From NCBI GenBank assembly GCA_963815445.1, contig CAWFGV010000005.1, positions 1 through 64,000 of the forward strand: a DNA stretch of 64,000 bases. The letters run 5' to 3'. The DNA is from JANLYC01 sp963815445 (GTDB lineage: Bacteria > Actinomycetota > Actinomycetes > Propionibacteriales > Nocardioidaceae). The position numbers were made by a program, and so were the translations under genes. The first letter of the stretch is position 1. Each line of letters opens with the position of its first letter. The notes under the pieces are model-generated. The model was given only the letters and a program-made list of their open reading frames with translations, made no database searches and was not told where the DNA came from. Below, piece by piece: positions 16,968-25,221 of the stretch.

Positions 16968-18536
16968 TCAGTGGGTGAGGGCAATCTCCTCCGGGGTCGC
17001 GGGCGCGGCCGGGGCCTCGCGCGCCTTGAGCGGGATCTCCTTGATGAAGAAGGAGACCGCGAGTGCGATCACGACGACCGGTACGGCCCACAGGAACACG
17101 TCGCGGAGTGAGTCGGCGAAGGCTTGAAGCACGAGGCCGTGCGCGGGCTCGGGCAGCTGCTGGATCTTCTGGACGTTGCCCGTGATGTCGCCACCGGCGG
17201 GAACCGCCGAGCTCGGGCTGCCGTTGAACTGGTCGGCCAGATGTACGGCGAGCCGACTGGACAGGATGGCACCGAACACGGCGGCACCGAAGGTCCCGCC
17301 CATCGAGCGGAAGAACGCGACCGAGCTCGTGGCCGTGCCCATGTGCCGCCTGTCGACGGCGTTCTGCACGATGGTGACGATGATCTGCATGCTGAATCCG
17401 AGGCCGGCACCGAACACGTAGAACGACACGGCCGCCTGCCAGTACGGCGAGGTGGCGGTCAGCACCGAGAGCATGAGCAGCGCCCCGATCACCGTTGCCG
17501 CGCCCACGATCGGGAAGATCCGGTAGTGACCGGTCCGGCTCATCCGGATCCCCGACGAGATCGAGGTGGAGAAGATTCCGACCACCATCGGCAGCAGCGC
17601 CAGGCCGGACTCCGTCGGACTCATGCCCTTCACGACCTGGAGGTAGACCGGCAGGAAGATGATGCCGCCGAACATCGCAAAGCCGATGATGAAGCTGTAG
17701 AGGTTGCTCGTCCGGAAGACGGAGATGCTGAAGAGCTCGAGCGGGATGATCGGCTCGGCCGCCCGTGACTCGACGAACACGAACAACGCGGTGAGTGCGA
17801 CGCCCGCACCGACGAACCCCAGCGCTAGCGGCGAGCCCCAGCCGTGGTCGGGTCCCGCCCAGGTGGTGAAGAGCAGGAACGAGCTGACGCCGGCGACGAT
17901 GGTGGCCGCACCGAGGTAGTCGATCGAGTGGTCTCGGCGGACGTGCTCGATCTTGAGCGCCATCGACGTGATCACGAGGGCGGCGATGCCGATCGGGATG
18001 TTGACATAGAAGATCCAGCGCCAGCCCGGGCCGTCGGTGAAGAAGCCGCCGAGCACGGGGCCGAGCACGCTGGACGTGCCGAAGACGGCACCGAAATAGC
18101 CGCCGTACCGTCCGCGCTCACGCGGCGGGACGACATCTCCCATGGTGGCCAGTGCGAGCGCGAACAGGCCACCGCCACCGAGACCCTGGACGGCCCGGAA
18201 GGCGATGAGCTCCTCGATGCTCTGCGCCATGCCGGACAGCAGGGAGCCGGCAAGGAAGGTGATGATCGCGGCCTGGAAGATCAGCTTGCGTCCGTACAGG
18301 TCGGAGATCTTGCCCCACAGCGGAGTCGAGGCGGTCTGCGTGAGCAGGTATGCCGTGACGACCCACGAGAGCTTGCTGAGGCCGCCGAGCTCACTGGTGA
18401 TGCGGGGAAGTGCGGTGCCGACGATCGACTGGTCGAGCGCAGCGAGGAACATGCCGGCCATCAGGCCACCCATCACCACGAGGATCTGGCGGTGCGTCAG
18501 GTAGCCCTGGGCGTCCGGCGTCTGGGTCTGCGTCAT
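16968..18536 (-). CDS. MFS drug exporter, DHA2/EmrB-QacA type (14 TM)
   Basis: Proton-driven multidrug exporter in the inner membrane, 522 aa with about 14 hydrophobic segments. Signatures are LDQSIVGTALPRI in TM1 (motif D1), GKISDLYGRK (motif A) and VLGPVLGGFFTDGPGWRWIFYVNIP (motif C and the conserved WRW loop). The start ATG overlaps the stop of the upstream MarR gene (ATGA), so the two are translationally coupled. The pair is a classic repressor-pump unit, and the inducing compound is unknown. Confidence 0.92.
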   Translation of the reverse strand: MTQTQTPDAQGYLTHRQILVVMGGLMAGMFLAALDQSIVGTALPRITSELGGLSKLSWVVTAYLLTQTASTPLWGKISDLYGRKLIFQAAIITFLAGSLLSGMAQSIEELIAFRAVQGLGGGGLFALALATMGDVVPPRERGRYGGYFGAVFGTSSVLGPVLGGFFTDGPGWRWIFYVNIPIGIAALVITSMALKIEHVRRDHSIDYLGAATIVAGVSSFLLFTTWAGPDHGWGSPLALGFVGAGVALTALFVFVESRAAEPIIPLELFSISVFRTSNLYSFIIGFAMFGGIIFLPVYLQVVKGMSPTESGLALLPMVVGIFSTSISSGIRMSRTGHYRIFPIVGAATVIGALLMLSVLTATSPYWQAAVSFYVFGAGLGFSMQIIVTIVQNAVDRRHMGTATSSVAFFRSMGGTFGAAVFGAILSSRLAVHLADQFNGSPSSAVPAGGDITGNVQKIQQLPEPAHGLVLQAFADSLRDVFLWAVPVVVIALAVSFFIKEIPLKAREAPAAPATPEEIALTH

Positions 18537-19009
18537 ACGGACACGCTGCTTTCTTGACGGTCGTTGGCCTCGCGCAGGTCGGCAGCAAGGCGGGCGAGAA
18601 GGTCTTGGAGGAGGTCCTTGTCGTGCTGGCTCCACGGCTCGAGGACAGTCTTGATGCGGTCGAAGCGACGGCGGAACGCGGCCTGCATCGTGCGGTGACC
18701 CTCGGAGCTGAGCTGGATCAGGCTGGCCCGACCGTCTCCGGGGTCCGGGGCGCGTTCGACCAGACCCTTGTCCTCGAGCTGCTTGATCTGGCGGCTCACG
18801 GTCGAGGCGTCGAGCTCGACCTTGGCGGCGAGATCGGACAGCCGCATGCCGTCGTGGCACATCAGCTGCTTGGCGAGGGGAAAGGTCGACGGATCGACCT
18901 CGTCCTCGGGGTGTCGGGTGCGGAGCCGTCGACCTGCCTGCATGAGCAGGCCGATCACGGCCTCCTCAGGCGACTGGGGTTCCTCCCGAGGGAAGGGGTT
19001 TGGTTGCAT
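18533..19009 (-). CDS. MarR-family transcriptional repressor
   Basis: Winged-helix regulator of 158 aa. The HTH spans about residues 55-85 (MRLSDLAAKVELDASTVSRQIKQLEDKGLVER) and the wing has DGRASLIQLS. Helices at both ends give the dimer interface. It is the first gene of the marR-MFS operon and very likely represses it, with relief on ligand binding. Palindromes at and upstream of its start are candidate operators. Confidence 0.9.
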   Translation of the reverse strand: MQPNPFPREEPQSPEEAVIGLLMQAGRRLRTRHPEDEVDPSTFPLAKQLMCHDGMRLSDLAAKVELDASTVSRQIKQLEDKGLVERAPDPGDGRASLIQLSSEGHRTMQAAFRRRFDRIKTVLEPWSQHDKDLLQDLLARLAADLREANDRQESSVSV

Positions 19010-19056
19010 GGCGCAAGCATATAACTAGATGTATGGCGCATGCAACTTCAATGCGC
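19004..19056. promoter_or_regulatory. Promoter/operator region of the marR-MFS operon
   Basis: Contains the palindrome TTGC-N5-GCAA (19004-19016) over the start codon and the inverted repeat GCGCAT-N9-ATGCGC (19036-19056). Between them on the minus strand is a likely promoter, TTGCAT with TATATG 16 nt downstream. Palindromes straddling the promoter fit MarR autoregulation. Confidence 0.45.
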
Positions 19057-19090
19057 GTCGGGCTGGTGAGGCCCGGCGGGAGGGGCAGGA

Positions 19091-19375
19091 TCAGGAGTGG
19101 TTGCGGCCGCGGCCATACACAAAGGGGTCGAACCGGGCCAGCCACCGCAGCCGCTCGATCCGGCGCCGTCGCGGGGCCGGGATGCGGCGCTTCAGCGGCA
19201 GCAGATGAGTCAGACCGTCGTGCTCGGCCACCAACCGGGTCGCCTCTTCGTCATACGCGTGAGCAAAGGTGTCGGCGTCCTGCAGGTGGTCGTCCGTGAC
19301 GGCGCGGTTGATGCGGTCGACGTACTCCGCGTGCAGCGCGTCGAGGCTGGTCAGCAGGGGGCTCTTGTTGGTCAT
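19091..19375 (-). CDS. Small conserved-looking protein of unknown function
   Basis: 94-aa soluble protein, not recognised. The N-terminal two thirds are acidic and helical (LDALHAEYVDRINRAV, DADTFAHAYDEEATRLV). The C-terminus is strongly basic (PLKRRIPAPRRRRIERLRW). The ATG at 19375 has an AGGAAG-like ribosome-binding site further upstream than ideal. It is divergent from ilvA. Amino-acid usage and a clean start support a real gene. Confidence 0.55.
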   Translation of the reverse strand: MTNKSPLLTSLDALHAEYVDRINRAVTDDHLQDADTFAHAYDEEATRLVAEHDGLTHLLPLKRRIPAPRRRRIERLRWLARFDPFVYGRGRNHS

Positions 19376-19461
19376 GGGTGGACTTCCTGGGAGATGGTGC
19401 GGTGCGGACGGATCCATCGTTGCCGTCCCGCGTGACAACGGCGTTACGGCTGTCGGTCGAT

Positions 19462-19486
19462 CAGATGATGATCTGGGCTCTACTCT
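19462..19486 (+). promoter_or_regulatory. Promoter of ilvA with a small palindrome
   Basis: The -10 box TACTCT (19481-19486) lies 6 nt before the ATG at 19493. Just upstream is CAGAT-GATG-ATCTG (19462-19475), a 5+4+5 palindrome in the -35 to -10 spacer, a possible operator. Confidence 0.4.
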
Positions 19487-19492
19487 TCTGAC

Positions 19493-20746
19493 ATGAACAC
19501 CGAAGACGCTGTTCAACCTTCCCTCGCGGCCTCCCCTGTGCCGGAGGTCACGCTGGCGCAGATCGAGGCGGCGCGAGAAGAGCTGCGCGGCACCGCGCTC
19601 GTCACCCCCATGGAGGGGTCGCGCTGGCTGGACGCGCTGACCGGGCAGAAGGTGTCACTGAAGTGCGAGAACCTGCAGCGGACGGGCTCATTCAAGATCC
19701 GCGGCGCCTACCTGCGCATCAGCCGGCTCAGCGAGGCGGAACGGGCCCGGGGTGTCGTCGCGGCGAGTGCCGGTAACCACGCCCAGGGGGTCGCCCTCGC
19801 GGCGTCGCTGCTCGGCATCAAGTCCACGGTGTTCATGCCCAACGGCGCACCGATCCCCAAGGAGAAGGCGACCCGGGGCTACGGCGCGGAGGTTCGGTTC
19901 GTGGGGCACACCATCGACGAGTGCCTGGTCGAGGCGCGCGCCTTCGAGGCCGAGACCGGAGCCGTGCTGATCCATCCCTTCGACCACGTCGACATCGTGG
20001 CCGGCCAGGGCACCTGTGGCCTCGAGATCCTCGAGCAGCGGCCGGACGTGCGCACGGTCGTGATCCCGGCCGGTGGCGGCGGATTCCTCGGCGGCATCGC
20101 GACGGCCATCAAGTCACTGCGGCCCGACGTTCGGGTCATCGGTGTACAGGCCGAGTCGGCGGCCGCGTACCCAGCCTCCCTCGCGGCCGGCTATCCGATC
20201 CCGCTGGCGGAGATGGCCACGATGGCGGACGGCATCGCCGTCGGATGCCCGGGGGAGGTGCCCTTCGCGGCGATCCGCCGGTACGTCGACGAGATCCGCA
20301 CGGTGTCGGAGGAGTCCCTGTCGACCGCGTTGCTGGCATTGCTCGAGCGGGCCAAGGTCATGGTCGAACCGGCGGGCGCGGCCGCGGTCGCCGCACTGCT
20401 GGACCATCCGCACGACTTCGAGGGTCCCGTCGTGGCGGTGCTGTCGGGCGGCAACATCGACCCGATCCTGCTGATGCGGGTGATCCGGCACGGCATGGCG
20501 GCGCAGGGCCGCTACCTGTCGATGCAGTGTCGGATCTCCGACCGTCCCGGTGGGCTCGTCCGGCTGCTCTCCGAGCTCAGTGCCGCGGACGCGAACGTGC
20601 TCGACGTGGTCCACGCGCGCAACTCCGAGTCGCTGCCGCTCGACCAGGTGGACGTCGTCCTGCAGATGGAGATGCGCGGTCAGGAACACCGCGAGCTCGT
20701 GCTGGCCAAGCTGCGCGACCGCGGCTACGAGGTCACGGTCTACTGA
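19493..20746 (+). CDS. ilvA: Threonine ammonia-lyase (threonine dehydratase)
   Basis: PLP enzyme converting threonine to 2-oxobutanoate and ammonia, first step of isoleucine synthesis. PLP Lys68 lies in TGSFKIRGAY. ASAGNHAQGVA is the phosphate/carboxylate loop and the Gly-rich cofactor loop is PAGGGGFLGG. From about residue 330 there is a single ACT-like regulatory domain (LSMQCRISDRPGGLVRLL). The 417-aa size with one ACT domain matches the short actinobacterial form. It is the first gene after the divergent marR region. Confidence 0.92.
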   Translation: MNTEDAVQPSLAASPVPEVTLAQIEAAREELRGTALVTPMEGSRWLDALTGQKVSLKCENLQRTGSFKIRGAYLRISRLSEAERARGVVAASAGNHAQGVALAASLLGIKSTVFMPNGAPIPKEKATRGYGAEVRFVGHTIDECLVEARAFEAETGAVLIHPFDHVDIVAGQGTCGLEILEQRPDVRTVVIPAGGGGFLGGIATAIKSLRPDVRVIGVQAESAAAYPASLAAGYPIPLAEMATMADGIAVGCPGEVPFAAIRRYVDEIRTVSEESLSTALLALLERAKVMVEPAGAAAVAALLDHPHDFEGPVVAVLSGGNIDPILLMRVIRHGMAAQGRYLSMQCRISDRPGGLVRLLSELSAADANVLDVVHARNSESLPLDQVDVVLQMEMRGQEHRELVLAKLRDRGYEVTVY

Positions 20747-20762
20747 CGCTTATGACGTGGCC

Positions 20763-21272
20763 TCAGCTGGCGAATGGGTGTGCGTCGACGATCTCGACGT
20801 TGATGTCCTTGCCGTTGGGAGCAGCGAACGAGGCGTGCTCGCCTGGCATCTTTCCGACGATCGCGGCACCGAGCGGTGACTGCGGGGAGTAGACGCTGAC
20901 GTCCACGTTGTCGTCGAGAGCAAGCACCTCGCGTGCGCCGAGCAAGAACGTCTCGGTGTCGCCGGTGTCGAACTTGACCGTGACCTGCATGCCGGCGGAC
21001 ACGCTGCCGTCGTCGCGCTCAGGCTGCTCGCCGACCTTGGCGCGGCTCAACATGTCCTCGAGCTGCACGATCCGTGCCTCGGCCTTGCTCTGCTCCTCGC
21101 GGGCAGCGTGGTAGCCGCCATTCTCGCGGAGGTCGCCTTCTTCGCGTGCATCGGCGATGCGCTGTGAGATCTCACTGCGAGCGGGCCCCTTGAGGTGCTC
21201 CAGCTCTGCCCGGAGACGGTCGTACGCCTCCTGGGTGAGCCAGATGACGGTCTCAGTGGTCGGCTGTGTCAC
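20763..21272 (-). CDS. greA: Transcription elongation factor GreA
   Basis: Rescues backtracked RNA polymerase by stimulating transcript cleavage. The 169-aa protein has the N-terminal coiled coil with the acidic tip DAREEGDLRENGGYHAAREEQ and the C-terminal FKBP-like domain (SPQSPLGAAIVGKMPGEHASF). The GTG at 21272 is supported by AAGGAG 8 nt upstream. The C-terminus is slightly extended relative to E. coli, as in other actinobacteria. Confidence 0.95.
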   Translation of the reverse strand: MTQPTTETVIWLTQEAYDRLRAELEHLKGPARSEISQRIADAREEGDLRENGGYHAAREEQSKAEARIVQLEDMLSRAKVGEQPERDDGSVSAGMQVTVKFDTGDTETFLLGAREVLALDDNVDVSVYSPQSPLGAAIVGKMPGEHASFAAPNGKDINVEIVDAHPFAS

Positions 21273-21430
21273 GGGTTGTGCTCCTTGGTTGCGGGCACGC
21301 AGCGATGGTCAGAACTTCTGAGGAAGTCAGCCGCGGGCCCCGTGGGGAAACGTCGAGGTTACCAAAGATCAGTCCGATGTCTGCAAACTTCGCCGGCGAG
21401 GGGCGCAGCCAGCGTTGACAAAAGGCCAGG

Positions 21431-21808
21431 TCATCCGTCCGTTCTGCAGTTGGAGAGGTTGGCGGAGGTCGCCTCCCGATCGGTCCGGATGACGGTCGTG
21501 ACGCTGACGACGGACTCCGAGCCGGCAGGCGCCCGGACCTGGGTCTCACCGACCGTCGAGTGGTCCTCGGCCTGGGCAGTCACGTCGCAGACCACGGCGT
21601 GGCCGTCGCGCCGGGTCAGCTCGACGACGACGCGAACCTGGTGCGACGAGACGACGTCGTACGAGCGCAGTCGACCGCCGACATCCGGCCGGCTCTGCAC
21701 CCACGCGGCCCAGCCCAGCCAGCCCAGCAGGACGAGCACGACGGCGGCCACTGCGACCAGCGTCACACGCCGCTGGTTCGGCGTCCGGACGCCGTACCGC
21801 TCGTCCAT
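21431..21808 (-). CDS. DUF4307 single-pass membrane protein
   Basis: 125-aa protein with a short basic N-terminus, one TM helix (VTLVAVAAVVLVLLGWLGWAAWV, about residues 16-38) and an extracytoplasmic beta domain (VRVVVELTRRDGHAVVCDVTAQ). This matches DUF4307, an actinobacterial family usually found beside mca and greA. The function is unknown. It is divergent from mca. The ATG at 21808 lacks a clear ribosome-binding site. Confidence 0.75.
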   Translation of the reverse strand: MDERYGVRTPNQRRVTLVAVAAVVLVLLGWLGWAAWVQSRPDVGGRLRSYDVVSSHQVRVVVELTRRDGHAVVCDVTAQAEDHSTVGETQVRAPAGSESVVSVTTVIRTDREATSANLSNCRTDG

Positions 21809-21986
21809 GGTCTGTCGCGGTGTCACCGGGAATGGACCTCGCTCGTCGTGGTTGATAGGGAGGGGCACGGAGCCTGGTGACATCCAGGTCGCGACCCGGT
21901 CGTGCTGCCTGCCACCATTGTGTCCGGCGGACTCGTCGCTCCACACGGGGGTGGCGCCCGACGAGCGTGACGAACGAGGTGTTGTA

Positions 21987-22895
21987 GTGAGCGAAGGTCT
22001 GCGGCTGATGCACGTGCATGCGCATCCCGACGACGAGTCGAGCAAGGGTGCGGCCAGCACGGCGAAGTACGTCGCCGAGGGTGTCGACGTCCATGTCGTC
22101 ACGTGCACCGGTGGCGAGCGCGGCTCGATCCTCAACCCCAACATGGACCGTCCCGACGTGCTCGCCAACATCACCGAGATCCGGCGGCAGGAGATGGATC
22201 GGGCCCGCGAGATCCTGGGCGTGACCCAGGACTGGCTCGGCTTCGTGGACTCCGGATACCCCGAAGGCGACCCGCCGCCGCCCCTGCCCGAGGGCTGTTT
22301 CGCCCTGGTGCCGTTGGAGGAGGCGGCCGAACCGCTCGTCCGGCTGCTGCGCAGCTTCCGGCCGCACGTCGTCACGACGTACGACGAGAAGGGTGGCTAC
22401 CCGCACCCGGACCACATCATGACCCACCAGGTGACGATGCACGCCTGGAAGACCGCTGGAGACCCGGCCGCCTACCCGGACGCCGGCCCCCCGTGGCAGC
22501 CGCTGAAGCTCTACTACCACCACACCTTCAACCGGCCCCGGATCCTCGCCCTGCACAACGCCATGCTCGAACGCGGACTCGAGTCGCCCTATGAGGAGTG
22601 GCTCGAGGAGTGGAAGGACGACGCCGAGCACGAGGATCGCGTGACGACGCGTGTGCCCTGCGCCGACTACTTCCACATCCGCGACATGGCGCTGGTGGCG
22701 CACGCCACCCAGATCGACCCGGAGGGTCGGTGGTTCGCCGTACCGACCGAGGTCAGCCAGCAGGCGTGGCCGACGGAGGACTTCGAGCTGGTGGAATCGT
22801 TCGTGCCGCGCGACCTGCCCGAGGACGACCTGTTCGCGGGCATCCGGGACCTGGCTAGCCGCGATGAGCCGCAACGCGAGAGCATGGACGTATGA
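21987..22895 (+). CDS. mca: Mycothiol S-conjugate amidase
   Basis: Zn-dependent hydrolase that cleaves mycothiol conjugates of electrophiles to release a mercapturic acid for export. It belongs to the PIG-L/LmbE fold. Zn ligands appear in AHPDDE (residues 12-17) and YPHPDHIMTH. The long ERGSILNP and FNRPRILALHN segments are typical of Mca rather than MshB, as is the length (302 aa). The GTG start has GAGGTG 5 nt upstream. It overlaps the following small membrane gene by 4 nt (ATGA). Confidence 0.93.
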   Translation: MSEGLRLMHVHAHPDDESSKGAASTAKYVAEGVDVHVVTCTGGERGSILNPNMDRPDVLANITEIRRQEMDRAREILGVTQDWLGFVDSGYPEGDPPPPLPEGCFALVPLEEAAEPLVRLLRSFRPHVVTTYDEKGGYPHPDHIMTHQVTMHAWKTAGDPAAYPDAGPPWQPLKLYYHHTFNRPRILALHNAMLERGLESPYEEWLEEWKDDAEHEDRVTTRVPCADYFHIRDMALVAHATQIDPEGRWFAVPTEVSQQAWPTEDFELVESFVPRDLPEDDLFAGIRDLASRDEPQRESMDV

Positions 22896-23152
22896 GTTCC
22901 GCGCTCGTCCTCCTCGCCTATGACCCGAACAACGTGAAGCCCGGCTGGGTCGCCCTCGGGCTCGTGGTCGTGCTGGGGATCGCGACGTTCCTGCTGTGGC
23001 GAAGCATGAACACCCAGCTCGGCCGGATCAAGGCTCCACACCGGGCCGACCTCGACGCGCACGGCAACCTGAAGCCGCCGGCCGACCAGAGCCCTGCGAG
23101 CGGCCCGCCCGATCCCGCGCCCGGCGCACCAGAGGACCCACCCCTGCGCTGA
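22892..23152 (+). CDS. Small single-pass membrane protein downstream of mca
   Basis: 86-aa protein with one TM helix at about residues 19-36 (GWVALGLVVVLGIATFLLW) and a Pro/Asp-rich cytoplasmic tail. Its ATG overlaps the mca stop codon, so it is translationally coupled. Small membrane proteins at this position recur in actinobacterial mca loci. The function is unknown. Confidence 0.75.
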   Translation: MSSALVLLAYDPNNVKPGWVALGLVVVLGIATFLLWRSMNTQLGRIKAPHRADLDAHGNLKPPADQSPASGPPDPAPGAPEDPPLR

Positions 23153-23206
23153 CGCCCTCGCCGCGGCCGGACGGTGACAACCAGTGGGACGTGGAAGGCT
23201 GACGGG

Positions 23207-25193
23207 GTGAACCGGTTGCGCGACGCCACCTCCCCGTACCTGCTGCAGCATGCCGACAACCCGGTCGACTGGTGGGAGTGGGAACCCGCGGCGTTCGAGG
23301 AGGCGCGGCGTCGTGACGTGCCCGTGCTGCTGAGCGTGGGGTACGCCGCCTGTCACTGGTGCCATGTCATGGCGCACGAGTCGTTCGAGGACGAGCCGAC
23401 CGCGGACTACCTCAACGAGCACTTCGTCACCATCAAGGTCGACCGCGAGGAGCGGCCGGACATCGACGCGGTCTACATGGAGGCCACCCAGTCCATGACC
23501 GGTCAGGGTGGTTGGCCGATGACGTGCGTCCTCACGGCGGACGGCGCACCGTTCTTCGCCGGTACCTACTTCCCGCGCGAGCCCCGGCCGGGGATGCCTG
23601 CGTTCCGGCAGGTTCTCGAGGCGTTGACGACCGCGTGGACCGAACGTCGGGACGAGGTCATGAACGTCGGTGCCGACATCGCCGCGCACCTCCGGCAGGA
23701 ACGCGACCTGCCGGCCGGGTCGCTGGATGACGTCACCAGCCATGCCGTGATCGAGCTGGCCAAGACGTTCGACCACAAGAACGGCGGGTTCGGCGGGGCA
23801 CCCAAGTTCCCGCCCTCGATGGTCTGTGAGTTCCTGCTGCGCCACGCGGCGCGCACCGGGGACGCCCAGGCCCTCGACCTCGCCGAGTCGACGCTCGAGG
23901 CGATGGCGCGAGGCGGGATCTACGACCAGCTCGGCGGTGGGTTCGCGCGTTACAGCGTCGACGCCCGCTGGGACGTGCCGCACTTCGAGAAGATGCTCTA
24001 CGACAACGCACTGCTGCTGCGCGTCTACGCGCACTGGCACCGCCAGACCGGCAGTGAGCTGGCAGCCCGCGTCGCCTCCGAGACCGCGCAGTTCCTGATC
24101 CGCGAGCTCGGCACCGAGGAGGGTGGCTTCGCGTCCGCACTCGACGCCGACTCCGACGGCGAAGAGGGCGTGTTCTACGTGTGGACGCCGGAGCAGCTCG
24201 ACGAGACGCTCGGACCGGACGACGGTGCGTTCGCCCGGGAGCAGTTCGGCGTACGAGCCGGGGGGAACTTCGAGGCCGGCGCGTCGACGCTACGGCTCGA
24301 CCGCGATCCAGCCACGTCGGAGGACGCCGAACGGCTGGCAGGGATACGACGCCGGCTCCTCGGGGCGCGAGCTGTGCGGACCCGCCCGGCGCGCGACGAC
24401 AAGGTGGTGGCCGCCTGGAACGGGTTGGCCGTGGCGGCCCTGGCGGAGGCGGGCGTCATCCTCGCGGACGGACGTTTCGTCGACGCGGCCCGGGCAGCCG
24501 GTCTGCTGCTGGTCGACGTCCACCTGGACGGGGAGCGGCTGCGCCGGGTGTCGCGCGACGGCAAGGCCGGGGCGCCGGCGGGGGTGCTCGAAGACTATGC
24601 CTGCGCGGCCGACGGGTTCCTGACCCTGTTCGCGGCCACCGGAGACGCTGCGTGGTACGACGTCGCGGCCCGGCTCGTGACGGCCATCGGGGAGCACTTC
24701 AGCGATGGGCGCGGCGGCTTCTACGACACCGCAGACGACGCCGAGGCGCTCCTCAAACGGCCCAAGGATCCCGCCGACAACGCGTCGCCCTCCGGACAGA
24801 GCATGGCCCTCTCGGTGCTGATCGCCATGCACGGGCTGACCGCGAACGACGAGTACGGCGATGCGGCGCAGTCGCTCGCCACCAACCTCCACGGACTGGC
24901 CGAGAACGCACCCCGCTTCGCCGGTCAGACCCTGGCGGCACTCGAAGCCATGGCTGACGGACCCCGGCAGGCCGCGATCGTCGGAGTGCCCGGAGACGCT
25001 GGCCGTGATGCCATGCTCCGTGCGGTCCTGCGGCTGCCCTATCCCGGCCTGGTCGTTGCGGTCGGGAACGGCGAGGCCGAGCCGGTGGCCCTGCTGGCGG
25101 GGCGGCCACTCGTTGCCGGCGCTCGCCACGGCCTACGTGTGCCGACACTTCGTCTGCGAACTGCCGGTCACGGACCCCGCCGCGCTGCGGTGA
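23207..25193 (+). CDS. DUF255 thioredoxin-like/glycosidase-fold protein (YyaL family), frameshift near 3' end
   Basis: About 660-aa cytoplasmic protein. The N-terminal thioredoxin-like DUF255 domain carries CHWC (Cys49/Cys52), followed by an (alpha/alpha)6 barrel resembling N-acylglucosamine epimerases. Near 25113-25121 the frame is lost. The expected C-terminus (ATAYVCRHFVCELPVTDP) lies in another frame ending at 25193, while the upstream frame runs on to 25216 with an unrelated arginine-rich tail. This is a late frameshift or a sequencing error. The GTG start at 23207 has GGAAGG 8 nt upstream. The biochemical role of the family is not settled. Confidence 0.8.
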
Positions 25194-25208
25194 GCCGCGG
25201 CTGCTGCT

Positions 25209-25214
25209 TAGGCT
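25209..25214 (+). promoter_or_regulatory. Leaderless -10 box of the CoxL-like gene
   Basis: TAGGCT, 7 nt before the ATG at 25222. Confidence 0.5.
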
Positions 25215-25221
25215 GAGCGCC

